This document shows, one piece after another, positions 1 to 13,100 of a stretch of DNA of 64,000 nucleotides. Under the pieces are notes generated by a model, which was not told the origin of the DNA, made no database searches, and worked only from the letters and a program-made list of their open reading frames with translations. Source of the stretch: Karstenula rhodostoma CBS 690.94 (taxonomy: Eukaryota > Ascomycota > Dothideomycetes > Pleosporales > Didymosphaeriaceae); NCBI GenBank assembly GCA_010093485.1, contig MU001499.1, forward strand, positions 1,924,165 through 1,988,164, given 5' to 3'. A program made the translations under genes and the position numbers. Numbering within the stretch: the stretch's first letter is position 1; each line of letters begins with the position of its first letter.

Positions 1-2581
1 ATCGTAATCTTTGGTATTCTTGTCGATCGTGACGGGCGCCTTCTTCGAAAGGACATCAATATATGCGGTACCTTCTGGTGTCCGGAAGATTGCGGCTTCT
101 GTCGGACCGACGGTTTCCAGCTGCTGTGAGTCAAGATCTTCGCTGAATTGATCGACAATAACCGGTAGTGCAACGTCTGGGGCAACAAACGCCAGATCAG
201 TATAGGCGCTGTACGCGGCTTGAATGATAGACGGGAATTTGTCGTTCTGTTCATCCTAGAAGCTGGTCAGTGATACAGTTGGAAAACCGTCCGTGTTACA
301 TACCATGGTGGCGTCATTGATAAGCTCGACACACTCTTGCAGCTTGTCTTGGACCAGCCGACCCGGATCCACGCCCATTCGCAACGAAAGGTCGATCCAG
401 GAGACTCGGGGCATGATTTCAGGCCTTGCAAGCAAGAGGAGATCTACACTCTGATTCCGCAGTTCTTCAGCATCTATGCTGGCGTCATGCTTTTTCACAG
501 ACTCCGGAGAAAGACAAATGGAAGTAAGGACGTTGTACAGCTCGCTGACTCCGGATTTCGAAGCGACTGCTGCACTCTCTTTGTCACCTGACTCGGTCGA
601 CCTATACCAGGACCACAGTCCGGTAACAATGACGTGGCTTATCTTGCTGGGTGTTTGCACATAAACCTTCTCGAGGGCGAGCTTAGCAGCTGCTTTGGCT
701 TTGGCCGCGACACCTTGAGCGACCATGAGGAAGATGAATGCATGCGCCCAGGCTTCACGCGCCTCAGTTGGCGTACCATCTTGGAGGAGTGAGGGCGAGA
801 CAGCAGTCAGGGCACGTAAGGCGATCTCAACGTCCTCTTCAGAATTGAGTTTAGAGTAGACGCGTGGATTCAGCAGAAACGAAGGTTTAGGCTTTATTGC
901 GAGAGACTGAGCAACAACATCAGACTTCTTGTAGATTCCGTTGAGTGTAGCATCGCCAGAAGACTGGACTTTGCTTGCTAAGAGAGCGGTCACATAGTGC
1001 CCCACCGTTACCAATCCGCTTTGAGTAGCCGGGACAGGATTGGCATTGACTTCTTGCCAGATCTCTACCAACTTTGGGAGCGACGCGTGGTAAAAAGAGA
1101 TGATGTCTTTTTGCTCCAGTTGCTGGGGAGTCAGCTCCCACAACAGATCTGCGGTGCGGAGGGCCCAAAGTCGCCGAATCGGAATCCGCTTGTCAGCCAT
1201 CCCCTTAATGAAGGCATCTGAAATAGGTTTCTCCAGAGCGACACCATTTGCTAGACCGAACTTGAGGTGCTTGGCCAGGGCAGTCACTTCCGCGACCACG
1301 GCGGCTTCGTTTGGCTCCTTCAGGGCTACTGGCGCCATCGCAACGGGTATTTTCTGGGATAATGCAGCAGACTCAGGAAGTGAGCTTAACATTTGGGCAT
1401 GAAGCACCTTCTGATCGACTCCACTGACTTTTCCCTGCTTTAGTGGAATGAGGATCTCATCTGTAACTTTGCCGATTTCCGACTCGCCACGGGATCGCGA
1501 AGCAAGTGCTTGGAACGTGCGAAGGGCACCTGTGCGAATGCCGGGGTTCGTTGACTTCACATTCGAAAGCAGCGGTTTGAGGAGGTTGCCAAGCAGCAAA
1601 TTGGAGAGATCCAGATGTTCGGGTAGAGCCAATATCATGGGTGTGACGATGTCGTTCAAGACGACCTCGGGTGCCCGGAGCAATGCCTTCTCGATCGGGG
1701 GGACAATATCCTTTGTTAGCTCGTCCAGCGTCGTGAAGCTCTCGAAAAAGTCGTGGAAGGCATGCGTGATATGATCGGGCAACTGAGTCCGCGATCCGAC
1801 GATTTCTCGCACGTAGAAAGTATAGTATTCTTGTTTGCGGGCTTCCAATAGAGGCTTCACGGTCGGCAGTCGCGACGAGACTCCGGCAATGGCCCCGAGA
1901 AGGACGGCGTTTCCAGCCGTCGAGGATGCGCCCTTGGCGGTGAGAGTGGTGACCAACTTGCTCAGCGCGTCTTCTCCAATGTCCTTTGCACGGAACAGCG
2001 GACGCAATGCGCGGCGTGTCGAGACGAGGGCGGAATGATGGATACGCGCACCTCGCCGCTTGTCTTCAATGCCCATGCATAGCTCCAAGACGCTTGCGAG
2101 GGCGAGGGCGACGTCGAGGCCAAGTTTTCCCCACTGCTCCGGCACGTTCGCAAAGTGCTGCAGAAGCACCGAGCACCAGTCAACCAATACAATGACGTTG
2201 CCCAGGGCCAAGCTCTTCTTCTGCGACTCCTTCTTCAGGAATTGGACTGTTGCGGCGAGCACCAGACTGCCATGTGTGCTGCCGATGAGGGCTCGGAGCA
2301 CCTGCTCAACGGCATATCGCGAGTCGCGGTCGTCGTAGAGGGGATAGGTTTCGAAGAGCAGCTCGAGGAGGACGCGGAGGTCGGGCGGCACGAGGGCTGG
2401 GACACAATCAGCACTCGCATCGCGTCACGGCGGCGTGTGGCGCGGGATACGCACAGTCGGCTTCTACCTGGTGCTGCAGGCCCGACAGCTCGTGGATGCG
2501 GCGCTTGGTGGAGCTGGTGACCAGGCCGCGGCGCAGCTCGTCGCGGTCCAGTTGTTGCGCACTCGCTCCATCGACGGTCAT
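1..2581 (-). CDS. GCN1: Translational activator GCN1, N-terminal part
   Basis: Model: exons 2581-2455, 2396-304 and 255-1, running off the left edge. It encodes about the first 825 residues of a protein usually near 2,670 residues. The family is a ribosome-associated HEAT-repeat scaffold that, with GCN20, passes the uncharged-tRNA signal to the eIF2-alpha kinase GCN2. The sequence shows alpha-helical HEAT-like repeats with no catalytic motif, and family-like stretches such as FETYPLYDDRDSRYAV near residue 55 and IFRTPEGTAYIDVLS at the left edge. Introns are 2454-2397 (donor GTGCGT) and 303-256 (donor GTATGT, branch CTGAC). Both keep the frame, and the last exon is open to base 1. The start at 2581 is the Met that precedes a typical STKRR segment, but the frame is open further upstream. 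It is divergent with the helicase gene. Identification is confident; the first splice junction is less so. Confidence 0.9.
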
Positions 2582-3002
2582 GGTGCTACTCCATGCGATG
2601 GCGGGGTTCGGCGGGGTGGGTTGCAGCTTCAAATTTACACAGTAACGCGAGGCAGCTGGCACGCCCGGCGCCTCGCAGGCCATTTTTGCCGACCGAACTT
2701 TTGCCGAGCCCGCTAGTCTAGCGCATCCGACGACAGCACACGCCGCCCTCCACCACCACCGACGCCCTTTTCGAGCCCGGTCTATCCACCCTCTCCCTCT
2801 CCGTCTCCTGTGCACGCCCTGGACTAATGCGTTTCACCCGTAGACCCGCATCCGCCAACCTCGATCTAGCCAAAGATCAAGCCCCCTGGTTTTCCATACG
2901 GATCCCGACCTGACCTGGCCTGGCCGCACAACCTGCACCCGCCGCGCTTTTCTGCCGCTGCAGGAGCTCCCACGCCTCTGCTCTGGTCTGGTCCCGTGAC
3001 CA
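2582..3002. promoter_or_regulatory. Divergent promoter region of GCN1 and the DEAH helicase
   Basis: This 421-bp GC-rich stretch lies between two divergent start codons and must hold both promoters. The plus-strand side is pyrimidine-rich (ccctctccctctccgtctcc near 2788). I see no clear TATA box or other gene. Confidence 0.5.
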
Positions 3003-6000
3003 ATGGCCCCGAACAAGAAAAAGAAGAAGCCCGCCGGCAATCCTGCCCGCGGCTTCGCTACTACCTCCGTAGCAAGCAAGCCCAAGGACAGGCCTGCCGC
3101 CGTCACCACAAACGACGAAGAAGCCATTTTGCCCGAAAAGGAACATGGCCCAGTAGTCGAACCAGCCCCGCAGGCATCCTCCAATCCTGCTCCAGTCCCC
3201 CCACCACCGCAGGTCGAGCAGACCCCGGAGGAACTCGAAGCTCAGCTGGAACGCGACGAGCTTCAACTGCTGGTTGAGAAGCATGCCCCAAAGGTCCGCC
3301 GAGAGGCTCGCCGACAGGCTACGAAGCTGCAGACGGACCGCAGGGTGCTTCGCGCTGCGGCCGAGTCACTCACCACCCATGACTGGCTGTCCAGTGACAT
3401 TACCAACCACATCATCTCACTAGCCCGGGCCGAGTCGAAAGACTCTAACCGCAGACAAAGTCAGCAGTCTTTGCTCAAGGTCATGTCTGAGGAAGATGCC
3501 ACGGCTAGACTGTGGATGCTTGAACTGACCCTACGCGACATGGCCTTCTCGCCCACGCACATCGAGCCTGTACTACGTTGGCTCTGCGCCAATGCTGCTT
3601 CGGTAGACAGCACAGCTAGTGTGTGGGGTCTGCAGGAGGCTCTCGGGTGGTTGGCTTTGGATCATTGTGATGGCCACTCGCTCTCTTACGATGAACCCAA
3701 GAAGCCACGCCCCACGACTGTCTCTCCGAACACATCGCGACCTGGTACGTCATGCTAGTGCCAATCAGCTTGAATCATCATAGCTCATTCTGAATGCCTT
3801 ACGTCTACGGTTACTCATACTGGATGTCGCATATGTTGCCTGTTATTGATCTACTGAGCTAATGTAAAACTCCCAGGGACCCCTGTGCCTGAGACTCCTC
3901 CCGTCACCACGGGGAGCAATGTTAATTCTGAGAATGAATCTTCCCGAGCTCCCACCCCAGCACTGCGCGGAGGGGATACTAGACCACCTCCTCCGGAACC
4001 CGAAGTATCTGACGTAGCTGTTAGTGATTTGGACAGTGACTTGGAGCCAGACCAATTGGTCCCAACGTATATCAAAATCAAAGGGAAGCTGTTCGAGCTC
4101 GATCCTGATACCGTGGAGGCGAAATCGCGCAAGCCAGGTAAGAGCAAGAAAGCCGGGAACGTGAAACCAACAAGTATGGCGCAACCGCCAGCAGTCCGCA
4201 AACTACTTTCACAGCTGCAGAAACTGGAATCAGATGCGCTATTCGACGACATCGAAGCAGAAGCGCTATGGCCCAACAAGCGGGCTGAAATTACACAAAG
4301 AATGGCAGCAGAGAGGCAACAGCCGACCGTTCCGAAAACACCTAAACCCGCCGGAGTAGCGAGTGGGTTATCCACTCCCCGAAAGGCTCCTGCGTGGAAA
4401 AAGCAGGAGCAAGACGCACGCTCAGAAGAAGGGGGCGAGGACGAGGGTGACCTGTTAGGGGACATGTTTTCAGCTATACCAGATGAAGCACCCAAAAGTG
4501 ACCAGGTCAAGACGAGTGATGCTGACGATAACGTGACTTTGCGCGACTTTGGCAAACAGAGTGGCATTAGTCCACGAAGAGTGCTGGAAGAAGCGATCCG
4601 TGCGAGGTTCGTACCGACACACATGCCTTGGTCCGATATGCTGACAGTGGTAGGGATCCTAGTGCACGCCTTTCGTACAGGCAGATCTCCCCTACCACAT
4701 ACTCGTGCCGGCACAGTTTGACCGTGCTGTGGTCGAAAGACCAGGATCTGGAATATGATACCGAAATTGTCGGTGTTACCAGCAAGATCAGCGGCGTTCG
4801 AGCCATTTTCGAGGCGACTTCCATCGCTACCATCTCCGTGGAGCAGAGTGAAGGCTTCATCTCGACGGTAGCGTTGTTCAGCATATTCGCTGCTTCCGCC
4901 AAGGAAGAAAAGCTTTACCTGCGCCTTCCACCTGCGTGGAGAGACCTTTACCGAGATTTACTCGATACTCGCAGGTCTCGCATTGATGCTTCCGATCGTG
5001 ATAAGATCAAATACTTTCGGTCTCTCGTTCAAGATCAATTGGAAGATGAAGAGGCTGAAGGTGTTGTGCTCACAAGTCGCTTTAGGGCGCGTAACCAGGC
5101 TGCAGCCAGTTCAAGCTCTTCTGCATCAGGGCAGAACACCCCTCCACAGATATTCGAAAGCTTGAAAGAATTGTGGTACAACAAAGCCTCCATGCATTCC
5201 TTCCAATACATGCTCCAAGGCCGAGCTACGTTGCCTGTCTTTGCGTACAAGGAGATGATACTTTCCACGATTGACAAGCACCAGGTGACTATAGTGTGCG
5301 GTGAAACAGGTGAGTGCTTACGGGCTCGATGATCGCGTGTGCCCCTCCTAATCGAGTCCAGGCTGTGGAAAGAGTACCCAGATACCCTCTTTCCTTCTGG
5401 AGCACGAACTATCCCAGGGGAAGCCTTGTAAAATATTCTGTACTGAACCTCGACGAATATCAGCGATATCCCTCGCTCAGCGTGTGAGCGATGAATTAGG
5501 AGAAGCCCCCAAGGACGTCGGCACGATCCGTTCCTTAGTGGGATACGCAATTCGTCTGGAGTCCAAGACGACGCCTCAGACAAGGCTCATCTTTGCCACA
5601 GTTGGTGTAGTGTTGCGCATGTTGGAATCATCGAACAACCTTACCGAAGTCACGCATTTGATCATCGACGAGGTTCACGAGCGAAGGTATGCATAATACA
5701 CACTGGTGGAGATGCTATACTGACAACACGTAGTATCGATACAGACTTTATGCTCATCATCCTTCGTTCGCTGATGCTTACTCGTCCCGAGCTGAAAGTC
5801 ATTCTCATGAGTGCTACCGTCGATGCGAATCGCTTTTCAAATTACCTCAATGGAGCGCCAGTGCTAAATGTGCCCGGAAGAACGTTCCCTGTTCAGACCA
5901 AGTATCTTGAGGACGCCATCGAGTTGACGCACTATACTGCAAACACAAATAACAAGATCGTCAACGGCCCCGACAGTGGCGACGAGGACGATGCAACATC

Positions 6001-7744
6001 ATCAGAGAAAACAAACACCTCTCAATTGACGGGCTACAGTGCGGCCACCAAAAACGCACTAGCCGAGTATGATGAATATGCGATTGACTATGACTTAATC
6101 GTCCGTCTCATGGAAGTAGTCGCGTACGATCCGCAGCTCGCCCGGTACAGTAGCGCCATTCTGTGCTTCTTGCCAGGTATTGCTGAGATTCGCCAACTGA
6201 ACGACCTACTGGCCGCCCATCCTTCCTTCGATAACAGCTGGCTCATATACCCTCTTCATTCCACCATTTCCAGCGAAGAACAGCAAGCAGCCTTCGTGAT
6301 CCCCCCTCCGGGTATGAGGAAGATCGTCATCGCTACGAATATTGCGGAAACAGGAGTCACCATACCTGACATTACATGTGTCATCGATACTGGCAAGCAC
6401 AAGGAGATGCGCTTCGACGAACGCAGACAGCTCTCTCGCTTGACGCAGTCGTTTATCTCTCGTGCAAATGCGAAGCAAAGACGAGGTCGCGCGGGTCGTG
6501 TACAGGACGGCCTGTGTTTCCACCTATTTACAAAGTATCGACACGATAACCTCATGGTCGAGCAGCAGACACCCGAAATGCTTCGACTCTCATTGCAAGA
6601 TCTGGTCATGCGTACAAAGATCTGTAAGCTTGGCGACATCGAAAAGACACTCTCTGAGGCCCTCGATCCCCCTTCATCACGCAATATCCGCCGAGCAATC
6701 GACGCGCTCATCGAAGTCGATGCCCTCACACCTGGCGAGGATCTCACGCCACTCGGAAACCAAATCGCGAAACTACCACTGGATGCGCATCTTGGGAAGC
6801 TCGTCCTGCTATCAGCCATATTTAGCTGCGTGGACGCGGCCATCACCATTGCCGCGATCTTGTCCTCCAAATCCCCCTTCCTGACACCGTTTGGCGCAAA
6901 GCAACGCGCCGACGCCGCCCGCATGGCTTTCAAGAAGGGCGACTCGGACCTCCTAACCACTTACAACGCCTACATTGCCTGGAAAACCGTCTGCACAACA
7001 GCCGGCCGCTCAGAGGCTCAGTTCTGCCACAAAAACTTCCTCAGCGCGCCGAACCTCTCCAACATCGAGGACCTCAAAGCCCAGCTTCTCTCCTCGCTCG
7101 TAGAAGCCGGCTTCGTCACCATGACTCCCGAAGAGCGCAGAGCACACTCACGCTACCGCAGCACCTCGCGCTACCGCACCTTCGTAGCCATCCCCGCAGC
7201 CTACGACGCCCACTCCGCCAACGACATCCTCGTCAACGCCGTCGTCGGCATGGCCTTCTACCCCAAGATCCTGACGCGCGACGGCAAGGGCTGGCGCAAC
7301 ATCTCAAACGCGCAGTCCGTCTCGCTCGCGCCCACGTCCGTCAACAAGCCCTCCCCCATCAACCCTTCGACTGCGAAATACCTTAGCTACTACCACATCA
7401 TGCAGTCCAGCAACAAGTTCTACAATGCGCACTCGACGAGCATCGTTTACCCGCTCCCGCTCATCCTGATGGCTGCGGCGGATGTAGAGTTCAAGCTGCA
7501 TGCTGGCGTTGTCGCGATGCCTGGAAATACGCTGCGGTTTGCGGTCCGTGAGTGGCGGGTTGCGGTTGCGCTGAAGGTTTTGAGAAGGAGGGTAAGGGAG
7601 GTACTGGGGGCGGCGTGGCGGAATCCTAGTCGGGGGCTGAGTGGGAGGGAGAGGGAGTGGTTGGGGCTCTTCTTTAAGGTGTTTGAGGAGAAGTGGGAGA
7701 AGGAGGAGAGGATTAGGGAGAGAGGTGGTGGGAAGGGGAAGTGA
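3003..7744 (+). CDS. DEAH-box RNA helicase, DHX29/YLR419W type
   Basis: Model: exons 3003-3744, 3877-4606, 4654-5309, 5362-5686 and 5734-7744, giving 1,487 residues. Introns are 132, 47, 52 and 47 bp. Each join restores a motif: GETGCGKST (motif I) forms across exons 3-4 near residue 709, and DEVHERS (motif II) across exons 4-5 near 811. Exon 5 carries MSAT (motif III), ATNIAETGVTIPDI (motif V, about 1019) and QRRGRAGR (motif VI, about 1067), then helicase-associated and OB-fold regions. The N-terminal 600 residues are charged, with a poly-Lys start. Family members are ATP-dependent helicases that act on structured RNA; DHX29 aids scanning on structured 5' leaders, so a translational role is inferred. 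The C-terminus is rich in Arg, Glu and Gly. The helicase call is secure, the subfamily likely. Confidence 0.92.
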
Positions 7745-8120
7745 GTGGGATGCGTGTCGGAGGTGAGGTTGGTACAGGGTTCTACGCGATTGGCATTGGG
7801 TGTGGTCTTGGCGGCCGGGTCTGTCGTCACGGTATTGAAATAGTCCAGCCTTGCGTTATTCATCTGAAATACTTGTAGCCACCTAGCCGTTCTAGCACAA
7901 GAGCAACAATATCAAGGAAACGCCTAAGCGTAACTGAACAAACGCCTGAATAAGTAGCAAAAATCCGGGTATCATCAAAGGCGCCCGCCCACCCGAAGCC
8001 CAAATTTCACGGTATAGATAGGCACGCCCAAACGCCGAATGCATGCACACAACACACCGTCTCTCGCTCGTCCGCGAAAAAAACCACTCGACATAACGGC
8101 GAAGATAGAAACCGCCAAGC
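7745..8120. other. Intergenic, convergent gene ends
   Basis: This is the tail-to-tail spacer between the helicase and HFI1, of ordinary composition. I see no further gene in it; it should hold both 3' UTRs. Confidence 0.5.
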
Positions 8121-9589
8121 TCACAGATCACCCAACTCGAGGACCGCATCCAGCGCGCCGTCCATCTCGTCAACGTCCTTGACGCTGCCGCCCTGCCACG
8201 TCGACTCCTCGTCGATATCCATGGGGTCGCCGCGGTCGCGGTCGCGGTCGCGGTCGAGGGAGGCGGCCTTAGCGACGCCGTTGATGCCGTTGGTGAGGGG
8301 TTTCGACTTGCTTCTCTCAGCCGCGGCGAGTCCGCCGTTGATGGCAGCGCCCATGCCAGCGGCAGCGGGTAAATACACGTCTTCGACGCCGGGGGTGTCG
8401 AGGAATCTGGAATGCGAGATTGCGCCGGCGAGGATGGGCACGTGGGCGAGGTAGCTGTCGCCGATCTCGAGGGCCAGACGGAGATCCTGCATGCAGAGTA
8501 GTTTGCGCTTTCTCCGCTCCTCGTGCTCGACGGGTAGCTCGCCGCCCGCCAGTCTGACCATCTCGCCGCGCGCAACACGCTCTTCTTCCCTCTCCACGCG
8601 CTTCTTGTACTCGGCGGTGCGCACGTAGCCCGTGCCGTTTGCATTCACCAGCGTGAAGAAGTTCGTCAGCGCTTCTTTGATGTAGTTTTCGCATGCGATG
8701 TTGAGGAGGTCGGCGCAGTCGGGGGCGTGGCCCTGCGGGAGGCCGGACTCGTAGCAGATGGGGAGGAGCCGGAGGGAGATGGAGGAAGCGGTGGGGAATT
8801 CGTGGGTTTCGGTGAAGAGCGGCGCGGTGTAGCGTTTGCGGATTTCGAGGTCCCAGTCTAGTGTTTTGGTTAGTATGCACAGCACTGCTAGGGAGGGTGG
8901 CCGGGTGGAGAGGAAACGGGAAACGCACTCGTCTTGCCATAGCCGCCCGCCTGCGCCGCGGGCCCAGCTTCAGGCAGCTTTACTCGCCGCGCCTCGTGAT
9001 ACTCCATCATCATGCCGCCGACGGGATCCAATGGCGCGAAATCGAACCCGCCGCCGCCGCCCTGGTGTATGGTCTTCAACCGCTTCCGCTCCCGCCGCGA
9101 GATCTGCATGACCTCCTGCTTGAGCCTCTTCTCGCTCTCGTCGCCCGTCCCCTTGGGCACGCTGCCGGACACCTTGTCCGAGCTCGACACCCAGCTCGCG
9201 ATGCCGGCCTCAGGCGCATCCCGCCACACATTCGCATAGACGCCCATGACAAGGGCATTGTGCGCTCTCTCGAGGCCGCCGCGGGCCGCAGTCTTCGCAG
9301 CGTCACCCTCGGCCCGCGCGAAGATGGCGTCCAGCCGCGCGCTCAGCTCCTCCTGGTTGAGGTTGCCGAGGAGAAAGGCCGACAGCGACGTCTTGTACGT
9401 GGTCCAGTCTGCGTCGCCGAGGGCGGACTTGACGGCGGTGTAGAGCGGCTCGATGTCGATGCGCGGGGCGCGCGGGGCGCTGGGCTTCGAGGCCGACTTG
9501 AGGGGCAGCGAGAGGTCGGGTAGCGTCTTGGAGGAGAGGATGGGCGTCGTCGACATGTCCATGTCGTTGGGGCGGATGGTGCCGGCCAT
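8121..9589 (-). CDS. HFI1: SAGA complex subunit Hfi1/Ada1
   Basis: Model: exons 9589-8929 and 8857-8121 with one 71-bp intron (donor GTGCGT, branch CTAAC), giving 465 residues. Hfi1/Ada1 is a structural subunit of the SAGA transcription coactivator and pairs with another subunit through a histone fold. The N-terminal region (about residues 35-135, from IDIEPLY to NALVMGVYANVWRD) fits the SAGA-Tad1 domain. After the intron, a segment RLLPICYESGLPQGHAPDCA followed by LLNIACENYIKEALTNFF resembles the Ada1 histone fold, and LALEIGDSYLAHVPIL follows. The C-terminus is low complexity: four GCGGTC hexamers near 8236-8260 encode an Asp-Arg run. No catalytic residues are expected. The start is the first Met and sits just before a family-like acidic N-terminus. 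Confidence is good. Confidence 0.87.
8234..8262. repeat. GCGGTC microsatellite inside HFI1
   Basis: About four tandem GCGGTC hexamers encode the DRDRDRDR run in the C-terminal part of Hfi1. The hexamer length keeps the frame, so unit-number changes would only alter the length of the linker. Confidence 0.85.
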
Positions 9590-11474
9590 GTTGGCGGCTG
9601 GGGGCTGTTGGGGCGAGAGGGGGAGGGGGTCGACGCGCGTGAGAGGGACAGCGCGTGGGCAGCCGCAGCCGCAGCGCAGGCCGAGAGGTGCTTGCGGAGA
9701 CGCTCCGGCGCGGATTTGGGCCGGGAATCGGTGTCGCGGGGTGTTTTGGGGCTGTAATCAGGTGGAGATTCGATGCATCGGACGCGGTGTGGTGGGCGCG
9801 GCGATGAAAGCGAGCGTGGTGCGGCGGTCTGAGGTTGGAATAAGCTGCGCGCTGTCGGTCGGAGGTGGAGGCGGCTGCGGAGAGCGCGTGGCCCAAGCGG
9901 GTGCCATTATGGATCATGGATGAACCAATTCGAACATCAACGATGGACGATTCGGTTATCAGTATATCCAAAACTGCCACATGAAATTCGTATTAACTCA
10001 AGTTTGACTGAGCAAGCCCATAGCAGCGATTGCTTTGCCGGTCACAAATGAGAGAATCTTGACCTACCGGGACGCACCGGTGCATGTATGCATCGAAGAG
10101 CCCGTAGGTTTTGATTGAAGTCGCTGCCAATTGCTCCTTCATGTCACGGTATATATTCTCTACATAGTCAATCTCAAGGCGGAAATGCTTTCATTGAAAG
10201 TACGAGCTATGGTATATTTCTACCGACTTGGCATACCGGACGCTTGTTAAAAATAGTTCGACAACATAATCTATATTTTGTCTATTATTTTATGAATCAG
10301 CACTTCGTGCTTGGTGTTAGTAATCAGGAAATGATGGCTTGACAAGCCAGAATGCGATCTACGACCGACAACTGCTCACGTATGGTAGCATCTTCGCTCC
10401 CACGCCACGCCACGTCACCATAACGGCGCGTTCTACCCCATTAGCAACTAATCTGACTGTGGGGAACTCATTTTCTGTTCGAGCAATGCTAAATTTTACT
10501 AACAGAATGGCGAATATAAAGCTTTCAACCCCGCCGACTAGCATACGTTCCTGATCCCACCCCCAGACCTCTTTCCATGTAACGGGAGCCTGCCCTTATA
10601 CCCCAACCAAACTGGCATCGACCCCAATCTCTTCTTCGACCACTATGGGTGCTTTGAATTATCCACTGTAATACCGCAATCCGGTCCAAGGGGTGGTAAC
10701 AGCACAATCTGGCAGTCCAAGGTCGATGTGCGAACGGTCACTTTACCGTTTCAGCCTCATGCTTGACACCCGATGGGCTGAGGAACCGCACGTGTACGAG
10801 ATCAACGGGACGTATTAACTCTCCTCTCCGTCGCAGAAGGGACATCTACCGCTTAGGGTACTCAGCGGCGGGCGATGAGTGGCCCACGTGGCTCGCGGCT
10901 TCCTCGGCCAAGTGGATGGCGCCGCGATCCAGGGGAAGGATATCATGGCAGAGTGCAAGGGTGGGGATATATGCGACGGTGTTTATGCTTGTTGAGGCGG
11001 GGTTGGGTAAACTGGAGGTTGGTAGGGGTGTGAGGTCATTGAAAAAGTCTGTTGGATGGGATTGTCGGATGCGGGTGCAAGACATGTGAGGCTGCGTGAC
11101 CACTACACCGATGACATTCATGGACTGAGAGAACGCATTGATGTTGTTGCCATGAGTGGGATTCCTGCTTGACGAGCGCATTCACAGACTCCAGTACCGG
11201 CGTTGATAGCGTAGCTAACTGCATGAAGTTGGCTGTTGGGTATACCCTTTTGGAAGTGTGCGCAGACTGATTGCCTCGAAGCAGGGCTACATTCAATAAA
11301 CGCCACATGCAACCAACGTGAAAAGGTGTCCGATTGCTTCGCAACTCACAACTCGCAACAACACTTTCCAGAGCGTCATAACTGCTGGTGACACTCTCTG
11401 ACCTTCAGGTCGCTCCAATCTCACCTCTTGTTATTGGCATAACCTCGCCGGCTCTTGTTCCCAGTATTCCAAGT
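9590..11474. other. Long intergenic region with a diverged repeat segment
   Basis: The first 300 bases are GC-rich and should hold the HFI1 promoter. From about 9930 the sequence becomes AT-richer with no convincing gene. Bases about 10235-10345 encode a short segment whose translation resembles one at about 13515-13625 (see findings). The remaining short open frames overlap on both strands and look random. Confidence 0.5.
10235..10445 (+). repeat. Diverged copy A of an unknown segment
   Basis: In one frame it reads GRLLKIVRQHNLYFVYYF followed by MNQHFVLGVSNQ, to be compared with copy B at 13505-13700 (ELLRI...FVYHF followed by TGHYFVVRVNNQ). Spacing, local nucleotide identity (tttgtctat) and the pattern of transitions suggest a shared origin. 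The family is not recognised, and copy A is cut by a stop after NQEMMA. Confidence 0.4.
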
Positions 11475-13072
11475 ATGGGGAACCTCTATTCAAGGTTTCG
11501 CCCTGCTTCCCAGGTTGAAAACACTGTTCCAGTCGGCATCCCGCGCGAAGACCTCGCACTGTATCTATACCTGCCAGGCGGTCTCCATACCCGGATCACT
11601 GCTGGCATTGTCCTCGATTCGCCCTCTCTCGATAGACAGACTCTGGAAAATCAGCGAGAAGAGGCTCGCTCTCGTGATGAAGTCAACGAACCCCCGAGAG
11701 CGACGCTGGCATATTCTGAAGCGGAATCGCTGGCCTTGGACGAGTGGAGGGCGCGGGTTTCGAAAACAATCGACGATCGGATGCGTCGCTACTGCAATCG
11801 TGCCGGGAACGACCAACTCATACCTGCATCTGCAAAGGATCATAGCTCTTGCCAGCCGGGAGCTCCGCAGGTCGCCTTAGTGGATTCTGGTGCAGCAATC
11901 ACACGTACCGAGCACCGAGTTCTGCAAATTCCTGAGCTCATCGAAAATATATTGCGATTCGCAGATGACAACACCTTTCTGGCAAGCTGGAATGTATGCT
12001 CTTTCTGGAGATTTTGCGTTGTATCTCGAATGACGAGGAAGAACGACTCCAGGGCTTTCTTAATGGCTCACCCATGTGCTGCCGTTGAGTACGGCCAGGA
12101 ATTAAACATCTCGTGGCTCAAGCCCACTCGTGAAGAGCAGGACGCATTCATCAAGCAGTATCAGCAGCTCATCGACGACACGGAGGGCAGCAAGGTTGCC
12201 TGGAAGTATGTTTATCCCCCAGCTGTTTTCACGCAGCTGGGCGACCTGCCGGAGGCGTTCTTCGACTCGCTCAACGAATACGTAAAGTTTCAGATTCCGA
12301 GCCGCGCTCCTGACTCGAGCCTCTTCATCCGGGCAATCGGTATCCACTCCGTTGGTTCCGACCGGGAATCCCCGATTTCCACGACACCCCACGATGGCTT
12401 GACTTGAGTCAGTTCGTTTTGAACCCGTATTTTGAAGGCCTCTTTGGAGATACAGGACGTCTCAAGCACGCTCGAAGTAAATGGGAAATCACTCTACGGG
12501 ATGATACATTCCACCCACTGATAGATCCGGCACGAGTTCCGGGCGACTTCCTTGACTTGATCGGCCCGATGCACATTACACAACCCCCTTGCAAAGCACT
12601 CGGTATCTACCTGAAGCAAGGATCAATGATGACAAACAACCTGGAGCTTCTACAGTGGTGCAGCAGTGCATTTGTTACTCTTAGCCCGCTCCACTCTGTA
12701 CGGAACGCTGACGGCATCAAAGCGCACGAGCTTCTCCAAGCTTTACAATCTTCTGTTCATCAACTGCGCTAAACCTGGGCGGGACAAGCGCAGAGACTTC
12801 GTGATCAGATACCTAAAGCGCATTGGCTAGATGACATCTGGGGTTACCCCGGAGTACCGCGATTCTTCGTTGTCTTGGAGAACATGGACATGAAACACAC
12901 ACCCAACGACCATGCATTCCATGCCAGTCGGCTGATGTATATGAGCAATCAGAGAAGCAGGGCAGAGAGACAGGGTGACTGGGTTGAGAGAGAGCTCATG
13001 GACTTTCGGGAAAGCGACACTGGCCGACATCCCATAACATGGGACGTTCACTTGCGAACCTGCGTCTTCTGA
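11475..13072 (+). pseudogene. F-box-like protein gene, frame interrupted
   Basis: Frame 1 runs from ATG 11475 and contains an F-box-like stretch, HRVLQIPELIENILRFADDN followed by TFLASWNVCSFW, near residues 155-190. F-box proteins link substrates to SCF ubiquitin ligases. The downstream homology continues in another frame (from about 12320: RWFRPGIPDF, then PRWLDLSQFVLNPYFEGLF). That frame meets a TAA at 12770-12772 and continues to 13072 (IPKAHWLDDIWGYPGVPRFF). Two readings are possible. It may be a pseudogene with a frameshift near 12315-12345 plus a CAA-to-TAA type stop. Or it may be a spliced gene: a short 38-bp intron 12278-12315 would restore the frame, and a 96-bp intron 12698-12793, with CTAAAC as branch site and AAGCGCAG as acceptor, would remove the stop. 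The second intron looks good and the first is shorter than usual. The function of the C-terminal region is unknown. Confidence 0.5.
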
Positions 13073-13100
13073 AATATGGAGGCTCGCCACATTCTCCAGC

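Noticed and set aside
8861..9523. Plus-strand open frame, 220 codons
   Set aside because: Antisense to HFI1 with low-complexity Arg/Leu/Ala content; shadow of the real gene.
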